NCBI RefSeq assembly: GCF_932526225.1
Contig: NC_064034.1
Coordinates: 12,104,887 to 12,164,886 of the forward strand
Length of the DNA stretch: 60,000 nucleotides
Reading direction: 5' to 3'
Source of the DNA: Nematostella vectensis
Lineage: Eukaryota; Cnidaria; Anthozoa; Actiniaria; Edwardsiidae
Shown here: positions 1-12,800 of the stretch, one piece after another
Layout: each line of letters opens with the position of its first letter
Position numbering within the stretch: position 1 is the stretch's first letter
The notes under the pieces: generated by a model
Database searches by the model: none
Told to the model about the DNA's origin: nothing
Seen by the model: the letters and a program-made list of their open reading frames with translations, nothing else
Program-made: the position numbers and the translations under genes

Positions 1-85
1 CTTATTCGAAAGCGAGGTATTTTTTTTTTATCTCGACTGTTGTATTCTTCCTGTACATAAACATAAAATATTACTTTTTCATCAG

Positions 86-886
86 CTGGAATTGCAAGAC
101 CAGCCCTCGGCATGGAGAGTCGTAAAATCCCCAATAATGCAATTAGCGCGTCTTCTCAATGGGACCCCAACCACGGTCCTGAAAGGGCGCGTCTGCACAT
201 CCGTAGGGGAAGAGGCAAGACTGGTGCTTGGTCAGCAAGACACAACAACCGTCGCCAGTGGATCCAGATTGATCTGAGATCTACTGCCATCGTCCGTATT
301 ATCGCCACTCAAGGTCGGCAGGACCATAAGCAGTGGGTCGAGAGTTACAAGGTGTCCTATGGAGTCAATGGCAAAAATTGGAAGACCATTGGCAAGGTGA
401 GCAATACCTTCGATGTTCCCAGACTCTTGATCGCAAGAGGTAGTGAAGCGTTACCTTGGAGAAGGCTTCGCTTAGGCTGAGTTATCTGTCGCTCTTTGCG
501 CACCCCTACAAAACAGGTTATGCACTACTCTTTACCCTTTTTCTGAAACATGCAAACATGAAAACCGATAACGCCTTTTTCCTTTGAAGTGTAAACCTAA
601 AAACTTCAATAAGCTGGGAGATAAGTTGAATCGTTTTAATTATTCAGGATTTTGTAAGTAAATAGTCAACAGTGTCAATTGTTTATTGGTATAAACAGGA
701 TTCATTTTTCAACTGATGGGTTGTCAAACTCTTCTTAGGTATTCACTGGAAATACTGACCAGCATACGGTTGTCTACCGTGTGTTCAGACCTCGAATCAT
801 AGCCCGCTATGTGAGGATTAATCCTCGCAACTGGTATAAACACATTTCTATGAGGATTGAGCTCTATGGAAAACGCATTGGTGGAG
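86..886 (+). CDS. F5/8C domain 1 (exons 86-396, 739-886)
   Basis: The N-terminal half carries [17 protein letters not shown] and IATQGRQ; the C-terminal half carries the [12 protein letters not shown] and ISMRIELYG blocks typical of discoidin domains. The intron 397-738 is phase 0 and breaks the domain after the loop that precedes the VF-GN strand. Odd residues are DPNHGP (others have DRNHGP) and GNTDQ (others GN[FY]D). The usual flanking Cys pair of F5/8C is absent. Confidence 0.93.
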
Positions 887-3800
887 GTATGTTGATTGTT
901 TAAATATCAAAGCTTGAGAAAAAACATGTACATATACGAAGGATGTATGTGCTTACGTTGATAAGTGAAAAGTTGCGGCGTAAATGTGCTATATCGCTTC
1001 CCGTCATGCAGTTCGCGCATGGCGTTTTGATAGCCACAACCTTAACCCAGATCCTCTCTTTAAGACATTAGTATTATGATTTTATAATATTTTAAGAAAT
1101 GTAATTTAACCCATGACAATAAAATTATAGTAGTAAAAACAGTTGTCATTTTAAAAGTTATTGTTAATCAATTACAGTAGATGACTTTCTTGATCTCAGA
1201 ATCCTAGTTGGCCTGGCTAGCAGAAGGCAGTATTAACTTATTATTTTATTATTTATGTAATTTAACCTAATTTTTGTGAATTATTTCTGTTAACAGGACG
1301 ACCTGGTCCACTCCCAAGGCCTCCAAACACCGCCTACATCCACCATTATACCAACATCGGGTGCTTCCAAGATAATGGCAGACGAGCACTATCCCACCAT
1401 CTAGGGAACTTTTACGGCAAAAGCAACGTTATTGCGATATGCTACCGCCTAGCTTCCAGAAGAGGTTATAAGATGTTCTCTGTACAGAACGGTGGGCAGT
1501 GTTTCTCTGGTGGGAATGCTCATGCTACCTTCCGCAAATATGGGAAATCCTCAAGTTGCCGCCACTACAAGGGAGGTCCATGGGCCAACGATGTTTATAG
1601 CATCAAGCCACGTAAGTGTGTTGACAAAAGATAAAAAAAGAATACTTTTTTTTTCTCCAAACTAACCTTATCAGGCTAATTAGCTCAGGTCTCTGCTTTT
1701 TTCAACTTATGAAAGTGAGTAGATCGAAATCCATCGGTTGGGATAAGCATGAAGTCATGTTTTCAGCCACGTTCCCTATCATTGGCGATCTACGAAGATG
1801 TTACGTTTTCGAAAAGTTGCCCTCTGGGAGGTTCCGGGGGTCACTCCAACATTGTAATTACTTTTAGTGCTAGGCTGCGACAGGCTGGCCTGTTTTTTTT
1901 TAATCATTTTTTATTTGTTTATTTGTTTTAGTCCTGCCACCTGGGAAATGGCACGGTAAACCATTCGGCTGGATCGGCTGTTATCGTGATAAGCACGTAC
2001 GAGCTCTGCCTGTTCTTCTCGGAAGATTCCGTGGACGCAACGCTGTCATGCGCTGTTACCACCAAGCCAACCGCCGCGGCTACAGAGTGTTCTCCATGCA
2101 GGCGCACAACGAGTGTCGGTCAGGCCCTAAGGCTCATACCAGCTACTCCATGTATCGTCGACGCGGAGGCTGTTCACATGGGACCGGTGGTAACTGGGCT
2201 AACGACGTTTATGTCATTTTGAGACGAGGTACGTACCCCTTTTCCTTAAATATGTCGATTTGTTTTTAGCATTCAGTGACAATGTGTTTATGTTGTTACC
2301 TTAGCTGGAGTGCCAAGATCACCACTCGGTATGGAAAATAAGCGGATTCCTAACAGAGCAATAAAGGCTTCGTCTGCTTATGATAATAACCACGCCCCCT
2401 ACTTGGCGCGTTTGCACGCGAGACACAGAGGCCATAGACAGCCTGCTTGGTCAGCTCGAACTAACAATAACCACCAGTGGCTGCAGATCGACCTTGGTGC
2501 CAAGGCTGTTATTAATGCTATTGCGACTCAAGGCCGACACAATTTTGACCAATGGGTAACGAGCTACAGATTGTCTTACGGAAATAACGGACGTCATTTC
2601 AAGGCCTATCGACCGTTTGGACGATTCAAGGTGAGATTTGTACCGAAAAGTGCTTTGAAAAACCTGGCTTAAAATGCCAGGGTTATTTTCTTTTCAGGGT
2701 GAGATTTTAAAGATACAGTACTACTTCAAATACGATCTACCAAATAATATTAAGTTTTACACGAGTTTTGTTAATTGAATGTTTCCCTGAGGTTTCAAGC
2801 ACTAGCCCATCGAAGAACAAAGGGCTAACACTGGAAAAGTCAGTGAAAGTACTCTGTTGAGGTGTGACTTACCATTTCAACCTTGTGTTCGTTTATATCC
2901 ATGATTCTGCTACTCCTACACAGACATCACTTGTGAGTGTTTGTTGGTCAAAACATGTTAGAATATAGTGGATGAAGTTGAAAAACACATTAAATTTTTT
3001 TACAAGTGTGAAATAGCTTCCTTTAGCGTCGGCTGATTTTGGGAAGCCGATGCGATATTTCCGATTGAATTTGGTAAAAAAAAGTTGTTTTTAATGAAAT
3101 TGATGGGATTCGATTTGCCTGAGTGGGTTCGCCTTTGGATCAAGGATTTTCTCACTGATCGGTTTCAAAGAGTTAAGTTGTCACAAGCCTGTTACTCAGA
3201 GTGGGGAAGAGTTCCAGCCGGTGTACCACAGGGACTAAGCTTGGCCCCTGGCTGTTTGCGGTGATGATTAACGACATTCAAGTTGATGGCGTTAATATGT
3301 GGAAATACGTAGACGACACCACCATCAGCGAGACAACCCACAAGAATGACTGTAGTCACATTCAAGTAGCTGTAGATGGCTTAGTTCAGGCAACTCAGGC
3401 GGACCGTTTTCAATTAAACGAAGCAAAATGCAAAGAGCTGCAAATCAACTTTGCGAAATCTGATCGCTCATTTTCGCCAGTTGTCATAAATAATAAGGAC
3501 ATTGAAGCCGTCAAAACTGCTAAATTATTGGGTCTAACAATCTCTGATGATTTGAAATGGAATGCGCATATTTCTGAAGTAACCAGAAAAGTAGCATCTA
3601 GGTTATACTTACTAAGACAACTTAAACGTGCGCGTATCGACACCGAAGAGCTCAGTTGCTTTTACACTACGTGCATTCGACCTGTTGCAGAATATGCCTG
3701 CGAAACCTTCCACAACAGTCTCCCGATATATTTGTCAGATAAAGTGGAAAGACTTCAAAAGCGTGCTTTCCGTATCATCAGTCCCACGCTGAGTTATTCA

Positions 3801-6800
3801 GAGGCGTGCGAAGCCTTGAGTTTGCCGCCATTAAGTATACGTAGAGATAACCAAACGTTACGCCTTTTTTAGGAGATTTTAGATCCGAATCACAGGCTTC
3901 ACAGTCTTCTTCCTCCGGAAAATCTGTGCCCAATAACACTCAGAAAGAACAGGAAGTTCAGGGTCCCTATGTGCGAAACCAAGCGTGCACAACAGAGCTT
4001 TTTAATCGCAAATTCTTCTCGTTATTAACTATCAACAGTATAAGGACTTCCCATATTTTTAATATCTATTTTGTAGTTAATATATGTGTGTGTATATATA
4101 TATATATATACACACACATATATTAATTAATCGTTTTAATATATATCATAAGTTTTTCATTATTTTGATCTATAGAGATGTAAATAGCCGTAATTCAGCC
4201 TACTGGCTGCAAAGGTGTTTTAATAAACTATCTAACACGATGTGCTTTCCGATATTTAATGAAAACAATGACAAAGGTGGATATTTTTGACAATGTTTCT
4301 TTAAGTCGTAAAAATTGGACGTACCTGTTTCTGTTGTTGAGTAATTTAAATGTAATTTAAATGTTTGCATGTCGAGCCAAGGAAGACTGTTTGATAAAAC
4401 TCATAGAGCCCTTTGATGTTTTTGATTTAAAGAATTTTAGGATTCTCTTCCGAGGCCACGGCGCAATGCCTCTCAATAATAATAAGATCCTCTTTACTAC
4501 TGGTACATGCCAGCTTTTTATCGTATTATTTCAAAACCTGATTTTATTTCCAGGTATTCGCTGGAAATTACGACCGAACGACAGTGGTTCCTCGTATCCT
4601 GAGACCACCTATATTTGCACGCTATGTTCGAATCCACCCTAAGTCTTGGTTTGGTCATATCAGCATGCGGGTGGAGCTGTACGGACGTCGTAGGGGAGGA
4701 GGTAAGAAATGATTTTGTTATCCTTTTGTTTCCCATCTTTTGTTATCCTTTTGTTTCCCATCTTTTGTTATCCTTTTGTTTCCCACCTTTTGTTATCCTT
4801 TTGTTTCCCAGCTTTTGTTATCCTTTTGTTTCCCAGCTTTTGTTATCCTTTTGTTTCCCACCTTTTGTTATCCTTTTGTTTCCCATTTTATGTTATCCTT
4901 TTGTTTCCCACCTTTTGTTATCCTTTTGTTTCCCACCTTTTGTTATCCTTTTGTTTCCCATCTTTTGTTATCTTTTTGTCTCCCACCTTTTGTTATCCTT
5001 TCGTTTCCCACCTTGTTGGTCATGTTTTTGTTTACCTTTCTGTTTCCCTTCTCTTTCCTCTCCTTCCTCTTCTTCCTCTTCTTCCTCTCCTTCCTCTCCT
5101 TCCTCCCCTTCCTCCCCTTCCTCCCCTTCCTCCCCTTCCTCCCCTTCCTCTCTTTCCTCTCCTTCCTCTCCTTCCTCTCCTTCCTCTCCTTCCTCCCCTT
5201 CCTCCCCTTCCTCCCCTTCCTCCCCTTCCTCCCCTTCCTCCCCTTCCTCCCCTTCCTCCCCTTCCTCTCCTTCCTCTCCTTCCTCTCCTTCCTCCCCTTC
5301 CTCTCCTTCCTCTCCTTCCTCCCCTTCCTCTCCTTCCTCTCCTTCCTCTCCTTCCTCTCCTTCCTCCCCTTCCTCTCCTTCCCCTCCTTCCCCTCCTTCC
5401 CCTCCTTCCCCTCCTTCCCCTCCTTCCTCTCCTTCCGCTCCTTCCTCTCCTTCCTCTCCTTCCTCTCCTTCCCCTCCTTCCTCTCCTTCCTCTCCTTCCT
5501 CTCCTTCCTCTCCTTCCTCTCCTTCCTCTCCTTCCTCTCCTTCCTCTCCTTCCTCTCCTTCCTCTCCTTCCTCTCCTTCCTCTCCTTCCTCTCCTTCCTC
5601 CCCTTCCTCTCCTTCCTCTCCTTCCTCTCCTTCCTCTCCTTCCTCTCCTTCGTCTCCTTCGTCTCCTTCCTCTCCTTCCTCTCCTTCATCTCCTTGCTCT
5701 CCTTCCTCTTCTTCCTGTTCTTCCTCTTCATTATCATGCTAATCGATCGTGCTTATATAGGGAACAACAAGAATGTGTGTAGTCTCCCACTCAGGCCCGG
5801 TCGATGCCGTGCACGCATGGTCATGTGGTTCTACAACAAGAGAACTGGACGCTGCCAGACTTTCAATTATGGAGGTTGTGGTGGCAACGGCAATCGCTTC
5901 AGATCCAGGCGCCAATGCCAACGGCGTTGTGTGAAAGGTAACTAGAAATATTTGCTGGTTTGTTAAAATCAGAGTATCGCAAACATTTTTTTTTCGTTTC
6001 ATCTGCAATTCAATTTTCTGCAATAGCTAAGGCATTTTATCGTGTGATGACTAGTTCAGGAATTTTATCAATGGCGCTACTACTTTTTCTTTTTATCTCT
6101 CCAAATTGACATGTTCAAGCCCCGTACTGAGTTTTCTTTTCTTTATAAGGGAATAGTTGAGTCATAACAAGACATTAAATTTAATTAAAAAAAAAATTAC
6201 CGTTTTTCCCAAGTGGGGGGCCGTGTGCGCTAGGATCTTGAGGGCACGAGCCACTGTGGCTTATTTTAAGCCAAAGGAATTAGGATGGGGAATACTGATG
6301 GGGAATTAGCCACAACCGATAAGCTATAGCGAACAATTTAATTAAAATAACTTATTGGTCTCTTTAATTTAGCGACATTTAAGCTCCGCGAAATTCTATT
6401 TCTACTAACTTAAACACATTGACCCCTCAACCGTCCTATACCGGCCTTGAAAAGTACCCACAACCCAAAAAAATTCATAAATGCAAAATAAACACAACAA
6501 GATGAAGATACTAAGGCATCAGTCTAAGGGATAAATGGTCTTGAAGATATGCATCCAACCAAGGTAATAGCAACTACTCTTTAGCCAAATAATAGCTCAG
6601 GTTCTTTGACAAATAGCATATCATACAAGGAAAAAAAGCAGAATGCTTAAAAAACCACACAAGGGAGAGAGATCAGCAAACACAGCTCAAGATACAAATA
6701 GATACCTTTATTCTGATCCTCCAGGTCTTTTTCCATGGCCTCAAAACACAATGTCAACTCCTTGATAGCTTGTGAAAAACTTGGAAGACATTACGGATTG

Positions 6801-9800
6801 CAAAGCATTCCGGGAGATCCGGGGAGAAATACACGAGGGGAGGGCCAGTGAACACTCCTCTCCCCAAATTCAGACGTTTTTCACCCCAAGGCTAAACAAA
6901 TTAATTCCAGGTCATACAGACCCAGAATAGCAATGTAAACAATTTTGAAATCAATTTGGTTTCAGAAAAGACAGCATTTACAAGAGCTGTGGTGTTTTTT
7001 TGTAAAATTATTTTCTCATCCAGGCACAAAGCCAAACAAGAAAAAAGTCACCATGAATCCACCTTTGCTTGCAAATATCCATAAGCACAGCACTTAATTA
7101 TGCCCCAATAGACTTCATGATCTTCTAGGACACCCTCCCAATACGCTCATAGGTATTTTTGATGTAAAAGCAACCATCAATTTGTGCTCGTATTACACCT
7201 TTTGCTTTTCATTACCGAAAAATACGCATATATATTAGCCAAAATTACAAACATTTACGCCGATGTACTGTCATTTAATCGAAAGTAAAATCATTTGAAG
7301 TAAGAGGAAAAACATTAACGAACTTTGCATAATTGAGTGCACACAATTGCATTTTCTTCACATTCATTAACATTATTCGACAACCAGAAATGAAAAATCA
7401 ATTTTCATTTGCGCGTTGATACGTAACAATAGCACACAAACAAAATTTCAATAATACGAGAACTCGCAATCAATACAGTGAACGAAATATTCATTAACAT
7501 TTTTATTACAGCAAATGCAAACAATAGTATTTGATAAAGTCATTTGCGTGCTTCTTTATTATTCAATATATTCAATTTGCGTGCTTCTGAATTATTCAAT
7601 TCCTTCTCGTTTATTTGTGCCCTTATAATACACATACATTCAAAATAAATGCTACTAGCACTAAAAAATTAATATCTATTAATAAGCTATCAGCTTTTTA
7701 AGGCTGCACTTGCATTTCCATCCTTATTTATGATATTTTATTGATAGGCGGACCACAAAGTACCCGTTACAACCATCACATCAATTTTATGGGATGCTTC
7801 CGTGATCGCCACGTCAGAGCTCTTCCAGCTTATTTGGGTAACTTCAAAGGCAAAAACTCTGTCATCACTTGCTTCCGTAAGGCGTATGCTAGAGGCTTTA
7901 GAGTGTTTGGCGTGCAGGCAGGGGGCCATTGCTTCTCAGGAAAGTACGCTGCGAATACATATTCGAAATATGGGAAGCATAACCAATGCCGAAACTATAA
8001 AGGAGGCCATTGGGCCAGTGATGTATACCGGATCTCTCCAGGTGAGTGTACTTTCTTAATGAAAAGTCAGAGGTTTTCTACTTAAAAAATGGATCTGGTT
8101 GGTTTATACTCGAAATAAGCTAATTTTCAGGTGTTGTAATTATATTTTAAACTCAGAGCTATCTGTAGGTTTATTTCAGGGCTATTAGAATTTTTTTATA
8201 TTTAGAATACAGCAATCAAACAAACAAACAAACCAAAAGACGCTTTGGGGGCTCTGATTACTTATACGTTCGGTTTTTTTTAACTAATTGCATATTGCAG
8301 TTCTTCCGACTAAACGATGGCATGCCAAGCCTTTCGGCTTCCTCGGCTGCTACCGCGACACGGGTGTACGAGCTCTGCCTGTTCTTCTCGGAAGATTCCG
8401 CGGCCGTAATGCAGTTCAGCGGTGTTACCACCAAGCCAACCGCCGCGGCTACAGAGTGTTCTCCATGCAGGCGCACATCGAGTGTTGGTCAGGTCCAACG
8501 GCCCACGTGACTTACTCCATGTATGGAAGAAGAGGGGGATGTTCACACTGGACCGGCGGGAACTGGGCTAACGACGTCTATATTATCTTAAGTAAAGGTA
8601 TCAAATGCCGCCTATATAGTTGCATGAGTAGCCACCTATTTAGCTGGCACTGTACGAAGGTCTCAAAATATTTTTGTTTAACTAAAACCCTGCATTTTGT
8701 GTAATTAATTGTTGCTTTATTGCCTTACCTTACAGCCGGGATATTCAGGAAAGCACTTGGTATGCAAAATGGTAGAATCCCCAACAATGCAATTAGGGCG
8801 TCGTCCCAATGGGACCGCAACCACGGTCCTGAAAGGGCGCGTCTGCACATCCGTAAGAGAAGAGGCAAGACTGGTGCTTGGTCTGCAAGACACAACAACC
8901 GCCGCCAGTGGATCCAGATTGATCTGAGAAGAAAAGCTAATGTTTGGCTGATTGCTACCCAGGGTCGTCAGGACTACCCTCAGTGGGTCACCACTTACAC
9001 GGTCTCGTTTGGTAATAATGGCCGCCATTGGCGTCCCTATAACATCGGTAGACATACAAAGGTGGGTGGCTGTATTTGGTAATTTCCCATGCCAACGATT
9101 TTCGATTACTGAATACCTTTTATTTTTATTTTTTTCTTTTCGTCGCTTATTTGCAAGATTTCTAATGTGTTTCGATTTGGTTGGGTAAATGATGTAAGTT
9201 GGTTTTCTGGTTTGCCCGTTAGCTTCTGAAAAAAGGAAGCGATAAGGGAGTTCAGAAATTATTATCAAGAGCGAATTAGTAAACCAGGAACTTTCCAGAC
9301 CCTTATACAGACTAATACGATCTTGGGGGAGAGTGTTGTACGTACTTCTTCTGTGAGCATTTTTGAAATTTTCTTCAGATTTTACAAAAAGCTTTCGATA
9401 TATGAGTTGTAAAATTAGTTGTAAAAAACGTTCGACCTCGACGAAGTTGCCGACAATGCCAGTACATTCGTTATGTCAGGTACGCGCTTTTATTTATAGT
9501 TGATATGTTTCTGATGAACGCATCCTTTAAATTTTCAGATATTCTCTGGCAATTTTGATCAAAACACCGTGGTATATCGAGCTCTTCGACCCGCGATCCA
9601 CGCCAGGTTTATCCGTATTCACCCTCTCACCTGGGTTAACCATATATCCATGAGGATTGAGCTGTACGGAAGACGTGTTGGTACGAATTATGCCTGTTCT
9701 TGCCCTTGCTAAATTTGTATGCAATCCAGTGTCTTAGTAATCCCTTAAAAGGGAAATTTAGCCAATAGGCAGGTTCATATACGCAGGTTTTTACAGTATT

Positions 9801-12800
9801 CAAGTTGGTCATCAAATATATATTTTAGTTATTCCTTACCATCTTAAAAATAATAATATTGGTTTATATACGCGGGTTTTACCGTATTTGAGTTAGTCAC
9901 CAAATATCTATTTTAGGCATCCGTTATCATCTTAGTAATGCTATTGGTTATTCTTACAGGCCGCCCTGCTCCTCCTCCAGTTCCAAGACCACCCCCAACG
10001 ATCAGGGTTACAACGGGAGTCCGAGGTAAAAAAATACTGAAAAATTTCTTTAGGGATACTTTATACTTGAGCTTCAGGGATACTTCTCATACACTCTTTT
10101 CTATAAGAACCTTTTTTTATCAGAGCGTTAAGCCTAAGATTTCACCAAATTTCAAGTAAATGCTAAGAACATGCCTGATACGTTCTAAAATGCAGAATCA
10201 AATTGTGCTCATACTAACAACCTTACTACTGTATTGCTATTGATCATTATTGTAATTCCTAATAATTCATTGGGTATTCTTATATACACAGTATATTCTT
10301 ATATACACTAAAATTTAAAAAAAATCGTTAAGAACATTTTCAGCCTTAAAATGTCCCCAAAGTAAGAACGGCGCAGGCTCAACTGAAAATTAGACGTTCT
10401 TATAAAATTACAAACGTGTGCAACGAAGAGAACAAATCCCCGTGGTCCATGATGCCGTCCGTGAAAGCTATTTTTAGATTGCGCGAGCTTGTCAATCAAA
10501 GCATCTTTATATGGGTCATTGCGCCATATCTGGTTATTTGCACCTCGCTAGCTAGTACATTTTCACATTTTTTTCCCTCTGCTGTTCTTGACTTCGTTCG
10601 CTACCTGTTTTTATCCTTTTAGCTGCTTCTCATAGCTCATGATTACAATGCTACTCGTAGGGTGGCATGCTAAGTCTATGTTATGTATTTAAATACAAAA
10701 AGGCCTTTATTTGTCTTTGATTTACAATATTTTGAGATGAATAAACTTCAAATGCAAATGTTCAGAAATCATGTCACTCAAGAAACCCTTCTCACCGAAA
10801 TAAGATTTACTTCATTATGGAAACTTGAAATCTTTTATTTGTGAAATACCTGTCTTAATAACCACAATATCGGTGTGAATATAATGGTATTAAGTTCTGG
10901 ATGTATCTTTTTCATTGAAAGGGAATTGGAAGAGAATTGTGTGTTGTAAACACCGATTTATGTTTGATTGTTGTTTTATAATTATCGAATCAGCCGTGAA
11001 AACTTACTGGGGAAGTTGATTCCCGAGCCTAAAATCACGCACTTTATGCATTTCAATGTCCCAGAAACGGTTTATTGGATCCAGCGTACTCTATGGAAGA
11101 TCATTTTCACAGCGTTTGTAAAAAAGGATGGTTTTCGGTCAAAAAGATTTCCATAACATCCTTTGCCGGTTCACATCGCTCAAGATGTGATCGCGCGTAA
11201 AGACTCATGTTGCTAGGAAACGAGAGCGCTACCCAATCAGAGGCGTAACTAAAAATAACCGGTTGTTCTAAAAATCGCTTTCACGGACGTCATCATTGGA
11301 ACATGCTCTAATACGGGGGATTCGTTCTCATACATCATGGTCTCTTGGGGATACTTGATACATGAACTTACAATAAAAAATACAAAATAAAAATACTTTA
11401 TTAATCGTCCCTAACTTGTTTTCGGATTAATTTACAATGATCTTAAAATATCCGCAATAGATAATATTATTTACAATAATGAGAGGATCACTAGAACTTG
11501 AACACTACTACTAATTATATAATAATAAAAAAGGGAAACCTGTAATTGTCGTATCGTTGTCGTGTTGAGCCCATAATTGCTTTACACGAGAATTATCATT
11601 TGCTATAAGCGAAACAAATTGTGTGACTTTCTAACAGAATCATTGTTTATTCACTCACCACAGTGCGGGACATCGGCTGCTACCGTGACACCGGTGCTCG
11701 TGCCATTCCCCAAATGGACGGACGTGACGTCATCCTGAAGGACTACTATCGCCGCCGTGCTGACGCTATCAAGAAGTGCGCTCTGGTGGCTTTGAGATAC
11801 GGATACAAAGTGTTTGCTGTACAACACGGTGGATGGTGTGCTACCGGTAAACATGCTCATCGTACTTATGCCAAATATGGCAAGTCCAACAGATGCCGCA
11901 ACGGCAAGGGTGGACCGTGGGCCAACACTGTCTACAGAGTACATGGTAAGAAATTGTTTAAGGAACTGTTGATTAGGAAAAGTTCATTTATTAATCCCGA
12001 GGGTGGTGTTGGTGGGGTGGGGGTGGTGGTGGGGGGGGGGGGGGGGGGGAAGAGGGGGCGTAAGGATACTGTGGGGGGGGGGGGGTATGGGTTTTAAAAA
12101 GGGGGGTCGCAGATTTCTTTGGGTGTTGTCCCTTCTATATAAATTAACCAAGTGTCAAGTCAGACTTCTAGGTTCAACGAGTCTCGATTTTGGGCAGTTT
12201 TTTGGTATGCACAAAGCAGGAGTCCAGGCCACGTTTTATCTATATCTATGCAATGCAAACCTGTATACACCCTGCATAATGTTTTCATGGTTTCCGCTAT
12301 ATAATATTTATAAGTGCTTATGTCCCATTTAACATTTTTAACGAAACGTTCTTAATGCTATAAGCGCTTAATTCTTCGTCATCAACATCCTCGGTCATAT
12401 CTGATTTGCTGTCTTCCTCTCTCTCTTTCTTTTCGCCTCATGCTTTGCTTTTCTTGCAAGGAGAAGAACGAAAATCCTTTTTGCTTTTTCTGCGTCATAT
12501 ATAGCATCAACCTTAAACTGGTTGACAACCTGGATTTAGTCGCACCCACAATTGAGTGCCTTCAGTTTTTATGAATTAATGCGTTTTCAGCGAATTATTT
12601 TCACTCCACATTCTGACCAGCTTGCAGATAATCTCTTGCTTTCTTTCCTTTGTCGTTTGCGTTCCTTCCTTTGCTCCTTCTTTCTTCGGTTTTCTGGAGG
12701 GGCTGGGCACCAAAAATATTTAGGATACATAAAGGGGGCATGGGAAATTTTGTCCCTCACTTTTATCAAAATCCTCACGCCGCCCCGCCTCGGGATAATA

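Noticed and set aside
4615-5945. Long open frames (264-401 codons) over the pyrimidine array on both strands, one reaching the Kunitz exon
   Set aside because: They are Ser-Pro, Leu-Pro, Phe-Leu or Lys-Glu-Arg repeats forced by the 9-bp period. The Kunitz exon has its own clean acceptor at 5760/5761.
11951-12138. Gly-rich frames after type C copy 1
   Set aside because: Translation of the G-tract after the GTAAG donor.
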